Source of the DNA: Terriglobus roseus
GTDB taxonomy: Bacteria; Acidobacteriota; Terriglobia; Terriglobales; Acidobacteriaceae
Direction of reading: 5' to 3'
Assembly (NCBI RefSeq): GCF_900105625.1
Contig: NZ_FNSD01000001.1
Span: 4,030,001 to 4,094,000 of the forward strand
Length of the DNA: 64,000 bases
Shown here piece after piece: positions 50,196 to 59,848 of the stretch. The position numbers were made by a program, and so were the translations under genes. Positions within the stretch are counted from its first letter, which is position 1. Every line of letters starts with the position of its first letter. Below the pieces are notes generated by a model. That model had not been told where the DNA came from. It did no database searches and worked only from the letters and a program-made list of their open reading frames with translations.

Positions 50196-53100
50196 TCAGA
50201 ACTGACCGCCAAAATGCATGCCGCTGCCCGGTTGCGCGGCCAGAACTTCTGCGGGAACATGATGACTCGAAGAGGCCGTATCTGCGGCTGCGACAGAAAG
50301 TGCAGCGCAAACATTGCGGATGCTCTTCAGCTTCATTAAGTGGCGCGCCGTGATCGGCAGTCCCGCCTTACTGCCCTTGGAGGCGATCTGGAAGATATGT
50401 AGCGAATCTGCTCCAACCGCGAAGAGGGAGCGGTCAATGTCGACATCATCCAGGCCCAACGTCTCAGCACAGATCTTGGCCAGTACGGCCTCATCTTTGC
50501 TCCGCGGTGGCGGCGGGACGGTGAAGACATCCGGCTTTGGAACGATTTCAAGTCCGGGCAGAGATTTCCGGTCAATCTTGCCGTTCGCGGTCAGCGGCAG
50601 GCGGGCCAGAGTTACGAAAAAGGCCGGGACCATGTAGTCGGGCAGTAGTTGCGATAGCCGCTCCTGCAATACTTCTTCGGACAAGAGGTGTTCACTTTCC
50701 CGAACCTTCAGGAAGGCCACGAGGCGATCGTTCCCCAGGGTATCGGCTCGGAGGACCACGACGGCCTGTTCCACAGCGGGCATTGTTCGGAGCGCAGCCT
50801 CAATCTCTCCAGGCTCAATCCGGAAACCCCGCAGCTTGAACTGGTCATCCATGCGGCCAGCGAACTGGATGCAACCCTCGGCCGTCAGGGTCGCTCGATC
50901 TCCCGTGCGGTAAAGGTGCGCCGCGGATGACGGTGCGAAATGGTCTGGTACGAAGCGATCTTTTGTTCGCGCTGGGTCGCCGAAATAGCCCAACCCAACA
51001 CTTAGCCCGCCGATGCAGAGTTCCCCCGGTAAGCCGACAGGTAATGGGCGCAAATGCTGATCGAGGACATACAGGCTTTGCCGCGGAAGAGCGTGGCTGA
51101 TGCTGACGGGTCTGTCACCGGGCAGGACCTCCTGGTATCCAGACCAGATCGTCGTCTCCGTAGGACCGTAAAAATTCCACAGCCTGCCGCCAAGTACGTG
51201 GAGCCGATCAGCGAGCGCCCTGTCCCAGGCTTCACCGCCGCAGATCATCGATAGCGTTGGCTGTGGAATGTTCGCATCGGCAAGCATCCGCCAAGTGGAA
51301 GGGGTAGCCTGCATCATGTTGATCTTCGCGGCGTGCAGCATGCGGCTGAGTCGAGCGCCATCAGCAGCGTCCGCCCTCGAAGCGATGACAACGGTTCCCC
51401 CATACATCAGCGGCATCAGCAGTTCCATCGCTGCGATGTCAAAACTGATCGTTGTGACAGCCATCAGTCGAGTGTCTGCCGTGCAATGGACCACCTCGGC
51501 AATCCCCGCGATTGAATTCAGCAGGTTGCCGTGCGTGATGGAGACACCCTTCGGCTTACCCGTCGAACCGGAAGTGAAGATCACATAGGCAACATCCGCT
51601 GCGCCTGGAAGCGCGGTGGGATTGGGGGCGTCGCTGTCCGTGATGCTTGAGATCAGGAGCTTGGGCAAAGCGAGTTCCTGCGGCACCTGTGCGTGTTCCT
51701 CGGACGTGATGACACACGATATCGGCAAGCTCTGAGTGATTGCCTTCGTCCTGTCCATCGGCATGGACGGGTCAAGGGGAATGTAGGTGGCACCGCTCCG
51801 CATGACGCCCAGAAGCGCCGAGATCATGTCCGGCGAGCGATCGAGGAGAAGTGCGACATAGTCTCCGGAGCCGATGCCCGCTTCGCGCAGTCGAGTTGCG
51901 ATCGCCATCGATCGCCGCTTGAGCTCCGCATAGGTGAGCTTGCGCCCATAAAACTCAATGGCAGGAACACCCGGCGTAGCGCCGGTCTGGCGGTCGATCC
52001 ACTCAAGAACAGATTGCCCCGCAATCCCGGCGCCGTTGCTGCGCAGAGCCAACGGGAATGCTTCAGTCGTTGCGAGTGACGTGTCAGCGACGACGCCATC
52101 GGAATGCTCCAGGAAGGACTGGAGCAGATGCTGATACGCCTGCATCCAGTTACCAACCTGGTCTTCCGTATAGCGGTCCGAGTTGTAGTCGCACTCCAAC
52201 CGGAGTCCTTCCGGTGCTTCCACGATGTTCAGGAAGAGGTCAAAGTTTACAAACGCTTTCGCATTGGCTCGCGCGCTGGCCTGCAATGTCTTGAAGGACG
52301 AGAGGGAGCCCATCTTCTCGAGATTGAATTGCAACTCTGAAATAGGCAGCCGGCCTGCTTGTCGGGGAATGCCAAGCTCGTGCACCATGGTGCCGTAAGT
52401 GACCTCTTGATGGTCGTATGCATTCAGGATCTGCCGTTTGGTGCCTACCATGTAAGAGGACAGCTTCTCCTCGCTGCTGGTCCTCGTGATAATCGGCAGC
52501 AGATGAACGCAATGGCCAATCATCTCGCCGTTCGGGAGCGATGCCTGTTGCGCTGCAGGGATCAGCACCGCCAGTTCATCCTGCCCGGACAATTTCATCA
52601 GCACAAGAGCCCATGCACTGAAGAGCGTCGAGAACAGCGTGCATCCCACGGCTGCGCCCATCCGGCGTAGCTGCTGGGTTAGTTGCGATGGGCATTGAAC
52701 AAACAGCGTGTTGCCACGGTAGGTCCTTTCTGCAAGCGGCATCTTCTGCTGTGGCAGGTTCGGCAGCTCCGGGATGCTTGTAAGCTGCTCGCGCCAGAAG
52801 GTCAAATCCTTCTTGTCTGAAGGTGCTTGGGCTGCTTTCTCCTGGGCATAGTCCAAGAACGATGCCGCAACAGGCAAGTCAGGCGCGCGCATCTCCACGG
52901 CCGCTGTATAGAGTTCCCCCAGGTCTGAAAGCATCACGTTGGTGGACCATCCATCACAAACGATGTGGTGTGCTGTTAGTACCAGTGTGGAGGCATCCTT
53001 GTCTGTCCGAAGTAGGCAGGCGCGCACCAAGGGACCGTTATAAAGATCGAACGGTGTCTCCGCGTCCGTTGCGATGAAGCGTGCGACGGCTTCATTCGGA

Positions 53101-56100
53101 TTCGAGACATCTTGCAGATCGATGACAGCGAGGTCTGCCGATGTAGCCCCCAGCACCTCCATCATGGGCTGGTTGCGTTGAAGAACGGCGCGCATCGCTG
53201 GATGCCGTAGACAAAGCTGCTTCCAGGCAGCTTTGAGCTTTTCTTCGTCGCACACCCCTGCCAGTGTCACGCGGCACGATTCATTGAAGACGCAGTTGGC
53301 CGCGTCGCTCGCCTGGGCGGCCATCAGTACTTCCATCTGAGCGTCTGTAAGTGGAGCAATGTCCGGCCCCTGAGGCAGGGTCGAATGAGAAGACGGCAAC
53401 AGACCAACACGCTGCAGGTCCACGATGCTGTCGCGGAGAGCATCCAGAAAGAGTTGCAAATCCTGGCTCGAATGCTCGGTCGTGAGATACAGAGGGAAGT
53501 GTTCGAGCGCATAGATTCCCCGGTGGCGCAGCAAGACGAACAGCAGGCCCGAACTCCGGATTTCGGCTGGTATCGCCAGATACATCACACTGCCAAGATG
53601 CTCCATCGTGAATGGCACATCTAGGTCGTGGAAGAGCTGCGCGGCCTGCTGCACAAACCAGTCGGCATTCGCATTGATCGTGGAATACAGCTCATCGCCA
53701 CCATCACGGATGTGCTCCAGGGTAGCCTTCGTCGCGGCAATGGCGAGCGGATGCCGTACAAAGGTTCCCGCGAAGAATGTCATGCCTGCTTCTGGCAAAG
53801 AGTCATCGCCGAAGGTCCATGCGCCACCGTCCAATGCGTCCATGAAGCGCGGGGACCCTGCGAGTATGCCGATCGGCATCCCTCCTCCGGCGACCTTGCC
53901 GTAGCTGGCCATATCGGCGCGAATGCCAAAGTGAGCCTGCGCTCCGCCCGCATGTAGCCGGAATCCCGTAACGACTTCATCGAACACCAGCGCGATCTTG
54001 GTGCGCTTGGTGATCGCGCGAAGATTATGCAGGAACTCAAACGGTTGCAGGTCGGGATGACGACTCTGCACCGGTTCAACGATCACCGCAGCCATCTCAT
54101 CGGCATGCTCCTTCAAATAAAGGAGGGCCTCCGGGTCGCCATAGTCGAAGACAACAATGTTGCTGAGGTTATTCGTTGGAATACCCGGTGCACTGGGAAG
54201 CGTGACGGGCTGACCATTGCGGATGAGGCCGCGCACCAGCACTTCGTCGAACTGCCCATGGTAATCGCCGGCAAAGAACATCACCTTGTCGCGCCCGGTC
54301 ACAGTACGGGCCAGGCGCATTGCCGCCATCACGGCTTCCGATCCGGTATTGCAGAACGTGACGCGCTCCATGCCTGTCAGCTCAGAGACCAGTTCCGCCG
54401 TTGGACCCGCCAGGGGCGTCTGTGGACCAATGGCAATGCTGTCCGCCAGTTGTTCCTGGACGGCTTTCAGAACGAAGTCTGGACTGTGGCCAAACATCGT
54501 CGGACCGAAGCCGTTCACGAAGTCAATGTATTCGTTCCCATCCACATCCCAAAGGCGGGAACCCTTGGCGTGCCCCACCACGAGCGGATAAGAGATCTCC
54601 TTCCACTCCTTGCGAAAACCGGTCATATTGCGAGGGTCTGCGTGGACGGTGCGGAACTGCTGTGTGTGTTGTTTCGAGCCGGCGGTCTTGGTCGAATAAC
54701 CTGCGATCAGGCTCGCCACAAAAGCCTTTTGCTCTGGTGTCTCCTCGGGACCGGCGTCCGTAGGAGGCGTTTTCCGGAAACGTGGTGAACTGCGCAGCGC
54801 AATATCCACGATGGGAGTGTCAGCCGTGTTGATTGCTGCTGTGTCTGGAGCGTTCGCCGGGGCCGGCGCAGCGTCCCCATCCATCTGCGAGAGAGCGCTC
54901 AACTGTTGCTGGAAGAGCGCGTTCATCGCCAGTAACTGCTGCTGCACGAGGTCCTTCAGGGATGCTCCCGATCCGCTTCCTGCGCTTACTGCGACTTCGG
55001 CAGGCGGACGCGTCGGTGCAGGGGTGGGCTCCGCGGGGAGAGTGGCATCCAGGTGCTGAGCCAGCGCAGCAATACTCGACAGATCGTTCAGCAGGTCCCG
55101 GAAGGAAATGTCGACCGCAAACGTCCGTTGCAATTTCGTTGCAAGCTGTGTCAGGAAGAGAGAGTCAAGCCCCAGCTCCAGAAAGCTGGTGTCTTCGTTG
55201 TCTTCACTCAGATCTACACCGGCCAGCTCTGTGAGGATGTCAGCGATCTGACGAGAGAGTTTTTCAGCACGTGCGTTGGTGCGTGGCAGGCAGGCAGGTG
55301 TAGACATGTTGACGGTCTCCTGAAGTGGAATAGGAACTTGCAGTATTGGCGTGATGGCAGGTGTCGCTTGTGATGTCGCGATGAATTGCCGGCGTTGAAA
55401 GCTGTATCCGGGAAGCGGGATGCGTGTGGGGTTGTCGTTTTCATAGAAGCGTGGCCAATCGATCTCCACGCCTGCCGACCACACCGCGCCAACCGTGGTC
55501 GCGATCGCCTGATCGTCCTGCGTTGTGGAGAGCGGCGACGGAAGCGATGGAAAGATGCTGGCGCTGGATGGCATCTGTCGACGCATGAGCGATGTGAGAA
55601 TGTTCCCGGCGCCACACTCGATGAAGACCATCTCCGGTTCGGTCTCACGCAGGGTGCGGACGGCACCCGCGAAGTCAACGGTATGCCGGCAGTGCTCTGC
55701 CCAGTACCGTGGTGACATCGCCTGCGCGGCCGTGAGCTGCTGACCCGTCACAGTTGAGATGATGGGGACTTCCGGAGCCCTGAGAGTGAATACCGCGAAC
55801 AAGGTCTCCAGCGGTTCCATGACCGCATCCATCGCTCGCGAATGGAAGGCGTGGGATGTCTTCAGCGACTGGCTTTGAATGTCGAGATTGGAGAACTGTA
55901 AGCGGGCCGCAGCAATGTCGTCCGGGCTTCCTGCAATGACGATGGCGTTCGGTGCGTTGATCGCTGCAATGTCGAGGCCCGCAAGCGTCGCAATGACGTC
56001 CTGCACCTGTTCAAGACGAGCCATCACTGCAAGCATCTCTCCAGTTGGCCGCGAGTCCATCAGCGCTCCACGCTGCGCCACGGCGTAGAGTGCATCCTGG

Positions 56101-58028
56101 AGTGGGATCACGCCGGCAAGACATGCAGCAACCAGTTCCCCTAAGCTATGGCCGACCATGCGCGCCGGGAGAACCCCCCAATGAATCCAGAGGCGAGCCA
56201 TCGCATACGCAACGATGAAGAGTGCCGGCTGCGAATACTTTGTCATGCGCAGTTGTTCTGCTAATGCCTCATCGGTGCGCTCACCCAAGAGAAACTTCCG
56301 CATATCCACACCGACGATCGGCTCGAGAAACTCAGCGCATTCATTCACGATGTTGCGATAGAGCGGTTGAGAACGATACAGGCCGGATCCCATGCCCGGG
56401 TGCTGCGCACCCTGCCCCGGAAAGAGGAACGCAACCTTCGGCGGATGTGATGAGGAGGAAGCCTTGATGGCACTCTCTGCGAAGGTCCAACCGCCCTCAT
56501 CTGCCCAGGAAGCGGTGACAGCCAGACGCTTCGACAGCCGCTCTCGTCCACAAGCCAGCGTGAAAGCGGCATGCGGCATCGTGCAACGCTCACTTGTCGC
56601 AATGGCTTGTTGCACGGCCAGCCAAGTCTCTCTTGCCGCCTTCTCCGTCGCGCCGGAGATCACCAGGACCTCCGAGGTCCGCAGGGAAGGAGTGTCGGTT
56701 ACAGGCAGCGCCTCACGAAGCACCAAGTGAACATTTGTGCCGCCGAGCCCAAAGGCACTGACCCCGGCGTACCGCGGTGTTCCGTTCCGCTTCCACGTCC
56801 TCGGTTGACCATCGAAGACGAATTGCCGTGGATTGAGCGGAAGGTTGGCGTTTGGCTTGGAGAAATACTTCGTGCCGGGGATTGCCTCGCGCTCAAGGGT
56901 GAGCGCGGCCTTGATCAATCCCGTGACGCCGGCAGCTACGTCCAGATGTCCGACGTTGCCCTTGACCGACCCGAGGACGCAGGGCTCTCCTTGCCGCTCT
57001 GCACCTTCGAAGGCCGCGTTCAGACCGCTGATTTCAATGGGATCACCCAGCGGCGTGCCTGTTCCGTGACATTCGATGTAGCCAACCTGGCTCGCAGTCA
57101 CTTCCGCATCGCGCAGAGCCATGGAGATGGCGGCGCTTTGACCTGTGGCGCAGGGCGCGGCAAAGCCCATCCGCTCCGATCCATCATTCGAAATGCCGAC
57201 GCCGCGTATGACTGCGACGATGTGATCGCCATCACGGATGGCGTTGAGCGCCTTCTTCAACACCACTACGGCAGCACCCGATCCGAAGACCGTACCAGAG
57301 GCTTCGGCATCGAATGGCCGGCAGTGACCGTCGCTCGAGACGATGCCGCCTGGGTCATGAGCATATCCACGCCGCTCAGGAAAGGTAACGGAAACGCCTC
57401 CCGCGACTGCCATGTCGGCTTGGTCAGCCCGCAGGATGTCGCATGCCTGTGCTACCGCGAGCAGTGACGTGGAGCATGCTGATTGCACTGTCATCACCGG
57501 ACCGGTGAAGCCAAGTTTGTAGCCGATACGCGTGGCAAGAAAGTCCTGACCGTTCCCAACCAATTCCGAGAACGAGCCCACTTGGTAACGATGAACCATG
57601 TTGGTGAGAAACGTCGGGTCGTTCGACAGGACGCCGAGCATGTACGTGTTGATGCTGCAGCCGACGCAGAGCCCAATCCTTTGCGAGTGGGTGCGCGGTG
57701 CGTAACCAGAGTTTTCAAGAGCTGACCAAACAACCTCCATCAGCACTCGCTGCTGGGGATCGGTGACCTCTGCTTCTCGGGGAAGAAATCGGAATAGGTC
57801 GGCATCAAAGTCTATTGCGTGATCGATCAAACCACGGCTGCGAACGTAGTTCGACGCTGTACGATCTGCAAGCGGAATGGATGAATCGATCTCTTCGGCA
57901 CTCAGTCGGGTAACCGTGTCGATTCCGTCCATCAGGTTTTGCCAGAACGACTCAACATCGTTCGCGCCGGGAAAGCGGCCGCCCATGCCAATGATGGCGA
58001 TGTCATTCTCAGTGAAGGTGTGTCTCAT
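50196..58028 (-). CDS. Hybrid PKS-NRPS: KS-AT-ACP-aminotransferase-C-A-PCP
   Basis: 2610 residues. KS (about 10-440) has Cys 185 in QSACSTSLLAV and the two His (ECHGTGT, GNVGHLD). AT (about 530-820) has GHSLGE with Ser 628 and HAFHS at 726-730, the malonyl-CoA form. ACP Ser is 956 (GLDSL). A class III aminotransferase (about 1110-1540) has SYGKVAGGG with PLP Lys 1378. C (about 1550-1970) has HHIVCDG at 1687-1693. A (about 1985-2480) has FTSGSTGKPKG, and PCP Ser is 2542 (GADSLHIF). No ketoreductase is present, so the beta-keto group is free for amination, as in MycA/ItuA and McyE. Reading the A-domain pocket gives D-I-M-Q-I-G-F-I-W-K, near the glycine code. Start overlaps the previous gene's stop by four bases. 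Confidence 0.93.
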   Translation of the reverse strand: MRHTFTENDIAIIGMGGRFPGANDVESFWQNLMDGIDTVTRLSAEEIDSSIPLADRTASNYVRSRGLIDHAIDFDADLFRFLPREAEVTDPQQRVLMEVVWSALENSGYAPRTHSQRIGLCVGCSINTYMLGVLSNDPTFLTNMVHRYQVGSFSELVGNGQDFLATRIGYKLGFTGPVMTVQSACSTSLLAVAQACDILRADQADMAVAGGVSVTFPERRGYAHDPGGIVSSDGHCRPFDAEASGTVFGSGAAVVVLKKALNAIRDGDHIVAVIRGVGISNDGSERMGFAAPCATGQSAAISMALRDAEVTASQVGYIECHGTGTPLGDPIEISGLNAAFEGAERQGEPCVLGSVKGNVGHLDVAAGVTGLIKAALTLEREAIPGTKYFSKPNANLPLNPRQFVFDGQPRTWKRNGTPRYAGVSAFGLGGTNVHLVLREALPVTDTPSLRTSEVLVISGATEKAARETWLAVQQAIATSERCTMPHAAFTLACGRERLSKRLAVTASWADEGGWTFAESAIKASSSSHPPKVAFLFPGQGAQHPGMGSGLYRSQPLYRNIVNECAEFLEPIVGVDMRKFLLGERTDEALAEQLRMTKYSQPALFIVAYAMARLWIHWGVLPARMVGHSLGELVAACLAGVIPLQDALYAVAQRGALMDSRPTGEMLAVMARLEQVQDVIATLAGLDIAAINAPNAIVIAGSPDDIAAARLQFSNLDIQSQSLKTSHAFHSRAMDAVMEPLETLFAVFTLRAPEVPIISTVTGQQLTAAQAMSPRYWAEHCRHTVDFAGAVRTLRETEPEMVFIECGAGNILTSLMRRQMPSSASIFPSLPSPLSTTQDDQAIATTVGAVWSAGVEIDWPRFYENDNPTRIPLPGYSFQRRQFIATSQATPAITPILQVPIPLQETVNMSTPACLPRTNARAEKLSRQIADILTELAGVDLSEDNEDTSFLELGLDSLFLTQLATKLQRTFAVDISFRDLLNDLSSIAALAQHLDATLPAEPTPAPTRPPAEVAVSAGSGSGASLKDLVQQQLLAMNALFQQQLSALSQMDGDAAPAPANAPDTAAINTADTPIVDIALRSSPRFRKTPPTDAGPEETPEQKAFVASLIAGYSTKTAGSKQHTQQFRTVHADPRNMTGFRKEWKEISYPLVVGHAKGSRLWDVDGNEYIDFVNGFGPTMFGHSPDFVLKAVQEQLADSIAIGPQTPLAGPTAELVSELTGMERVTFCNTGSEAVMAAMRLARTVTGRDKVMFFAGDYHGQFDEVLVRGLIRNGQPVTLPSAPGIPTNNLSNIVVFDYGDPEALLYLKEHADEMAAVIVEPVQSRHPDLQPFEFLHNLRAITKRTKIALVFDEVVTGFRLHAGGAQAHFGIRADMASYGKVAGGGMPIGILAGSPRFMDALDGGAWTFGDDSLPEAGMTFFAGTFVRHPLAIAATKATLEHIRDGGDELYSTINANADWFVQQAAQLFHDLDVPFTMEHLGSVMYLAIPAEIRSSGLLFVLLRHRGIYALEHFPLYLTTEHSSQDLQLFLDALRDSIVDLQRVGLLPSSHSTLPQGPDIAPLTDAQMEVLMAAQASDAANCVFNESCRVTLAGVCDEEKLKAAWKQLCLRHPAMRAVLQRNQPMMEVLGATSADLAVIDLQDVSNPNEAVARFIATDAETPFDLYNGPLVRACLLRTDKDASTLVLTAHHIVCDGWSTNVMLSDLGELYTAAVEMRAPDLPVAASFLDYAQEKAAQAPSDKKDLTFWREQLTSIPELPNLPQQKMPLAERTYRGNTLFVQCPSQLTQQLRRMGAAVGCTLFSTLFSAWALVLMKLSGQDELAVLIPAAQQASLPNGEMIGHCVHLLPIITRTSSEEKLSSYMVGTKRQILNAYDHQEVTYGTMVHELGIPRQAGRLPISELQFNLEKMGSLSSFKTLQASARANAKAFVNFDLFLNIVEAPEGLRLECDYNSDRYTEDQVGNWMQAYQHLLQSFLEHSDGVVADTSLATTEAFPLALRSNGAGIAGQSVLEWIDRQTGATPGVPAIEFYGRKLTYAELKRRSMAIATRLREAGIGSGDYVALLLDRSPDMISALLGVMRSGATYIPLDPSMPMDRTKAITQSLPISCVITSEEHAQVPQELALPKLLISSITDSDAPNPTALPGAADVAYVIFTSGSTGKPKGVSITHGNLLNSIAGIAEVVHCTADTRLMAVTTISFDIAAMELLMPLMYGGTVVIASRADAADGARLSRMLHAAKINMMQATPSTWRMLADANIPQPTLSMICGGEAWDRALADRLHVLGGRLWNFYGPTETTIWSGYQEVLPGDRPVSISHALPRQSLYVLDQHLRPLPVGLPGELCIGGLSVGLGYFGDPARTKDRFVPDHFAPSSAAHLYRTGDRATLTAEGCIQFAGRMDDQFKLRGFRIEPGEIEAALRTMPAVEQAVVVLRADTLGNDRLVAFLKVRESEHLLSEEVLQERLSQLLPDYMVPAFFVTLARLPLTANGKIDRKSLPGLEIVPKPDVFTVPPPPRSKDEAVLAKICAETLGLDDVDIDRSLFAVGADSLHIFQIASKGSKAGLPITARHLMKLKSIRNVCAALSVAAADTASSSHHVPAEVLAAQPGSGMHFGGQF

Positions 58029-59848
58029 GCCGCGCCTCCGAATTGCTTCATCGACGCAGTCACAGGCTGCCGGACTGCGTGCGCCGACATCACTTCTCGC
58101 TTTTGTATGTACTCAGTGATCTTTGCAATCGTTGGCAGGGAGAAGAGTTCCGGAAGCGCGGGTGCGTAGCCGGATAGTTTTCGCAGTTCCGCATGCATCC
58201 TCAGCAGGCTCAGCGAATCTCCGCCGAGTTCGAAAAACGGGGCGTGCTCATCGCTGACGGGATGCCCGAGAACCATCGACCACACGGTCTGGATCTGCTC
58301 GGGCAAGCTGTCATTAGTCAAAACAACCGCTTGTTGTAATGACTCAAACGCAACTTGCTTCAATTGTTCCCGATCGATTTTTCCGTTGTCATTCAAGGGC
58401 AGGTCCGGCATGGCAATGAAGATGTTGGGAAGGGCTGCGGGCATGAGTGTCGACGACAGCGCACGACGAAGTTCTGCTTCTCTGTCCGGTCCGTCCCAGA
58501 CGATGAATGCAACCAGCTTTTTGTCGCCCTCTCCCAGCTCAACGACAACAGGAACGCAGTCCCGTACGCCCTGCACCTGCTTGATCGCTTGCGTCACATC
58601 GTCCAATTGCACGCGTTGTCCAAGGAGTTTGACCTCGGAATCCAGCCGGCCCAGGAACAGGAGGTTGCCGTCAGCGTCTCGGCGTACCAGGTCGTTGGTG
58701 CGATAGCTTGACCAAACGGTGGTGCCACTCTTTTGCGAACTGAAACGCCGTGCCGTCAGTTCGGGATCATGTAGGTAGCCGAGCGCAACGCCGTCGCCTG
58801 AAACGATCAACTCTCCCGGCTGTCCTTCGTCCACGTCTTCGCCGTCGGAACCAACGATCCGTATCGTCGTTCCGTGGATGGGTCTACCAATTGGCAGCGA
58901 ATCTTCGCCGTCGTCTGCAACCCCTGCATAGCAGCAGGTGAATACCGTGTTTTCAGTTGGGCCGTAACCGTTCACCAGGCGCAGCCGCGGGAAGCTCCGC
59001 TTGACCGCGCGGAAGAGGCCGGGATGGATCACATCACCGCCAACGAGCAGTTGTTGCAAAGTGTCGAAGATCTGCTGATGTTCTCTGGCCGCGGCATGAA
59101 AAAGTCCGGATGTCATCCAGAGCGTGCTGACGCCATCGCGGCGAACGATTTCCCCAAAGTCATCGAACGACAGGGGACGATCCGGCGCGATCATAAGCGA
59201 ACCTCCGGTCAGCAATGGGCCCCAGAGTTCGAACGTGGATGCGTCGAATGTTAGTGGTGAGTGCAGCAGGGTGCGGTGCCTGGGACCAAACGCAAAAGCT
59301 TCCTGTGGCTGGACCAGACGCAGGACGCCTCTCTGCGGAACGACCACGCCCTTGCGGTCGCCGGTGGATCCGGAGGTGAAGAGCACGTAGAGCGGCGCGT
59401 CACGACTGATGGCTGGGAGCTGGATCGTCTTCTCCGACTCTTCCCAGTTGTAGGGAAGAACCAAGACCTCTTTGCCCTGGAGAACATCCAGGCCGCTGCG
59501 TATTGTCGCAATGAAGCGAATGCTGTGCTGATCGAACAGAGCGCCTGTTGCAGGATCTTCAAGGGCGACTGGGACGTACACAGCGCCAAGGTACGCAAGG
59601 CCCATGATGCAGGCCACTATCTCCCACGAGCGGCGAGCGTCCACTGCAACCAGATCACCGGCTTTCACGCCTCGTGTGCGGCAGTGGCACGCGAAGCCCA
59701 GCGCAGCCAGACGCAGGGTACGGTAAGACATCTGGCCAGTCTCGTGCACAACGGCGACATCATGGCAGAAGGCCGCGGCGATACGTTCAAATCGAGCCGC
59801 AACGCTGTCCTCATCGGCCAGGCGAGTTAAAACGAAGTCGTTACGCAT
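58025..59848 (-). CDS. NRPS loading protein, A-PCP (valine-like code)
   Basis: 607 residues from the ATG at 59848 (GGAG nine bases upstream), eight bases inside the end of the epimerase gene. The adenylation domain (about 15-495) has FTSGSTGDRKG, FDASTFELWG, NGYGPTENTVF, a GD/GE..I region and NGKIDREQL with the final Lys. Pocket residues read by alignment from memory are D-A-F-W-L-G-G-V-F-K, close to the valine code DAFWIGGTFK. The carrier domain has Ser 545 in GGDSLSLL. With no condensation domain it most likely starts the line, passing valine to the ketosynthase of the hybrid protein whose gene it overlaps by four bases. The C-terminal tail of about 60 residues could be a docking element. 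Confidence 0.88.
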   Translation of the reverse strand: MRNDFVLTRLADEDSVAARFERIAAAFCHDVAVVHETGQMSYRTLRLAALGFACHCRTRGVKAGDLVAVDARRSWEIVACIMGLAYLGAVYVPVALEDPATGALFDQHSIRFIATIRSGLDVLQGKEVLVLPYNWEESEKTIQLPAISRDAPLYVLFTSGSTGDRKGVVVPQRGVLRLVQPQEAFAFGPRHRTLLHSPLTFDASTFELWGPLLTGGSLMIAPDRPLSFDDFGEIVRRDGVSTLWMTSGLFHAAAREHQQIFDTLQQLLVGGDVIHPGLFRAVKRSFPRLRLVNGYGPTENTVFTCCYAGVADDGEDSLPIGRPIHGTTIRIVGSDGEDVDEGQPGELIVSGDGVALGYLHDPELTARRFSSQKSGTTVWSSYRTNDLVRRDADGNLLFLGRLDSEVKLLGQRVQLDDVTQAIKQVQGVRDCVPVVVELGEGDKKLVAFIVWDGPDREAELRRALSSTLMPAALPNIFIAMPDLPLNDNGKIDREQLKQVAFESLQQAVVLTNDSLPEQIQTVWSMVLGHPVSDEHAPFFELGGDSLSLLRMHAELRKLSGYAPALPELFSLPTIAKITEYIQKREVMSAHAVRQPVTASMKQFGGAA

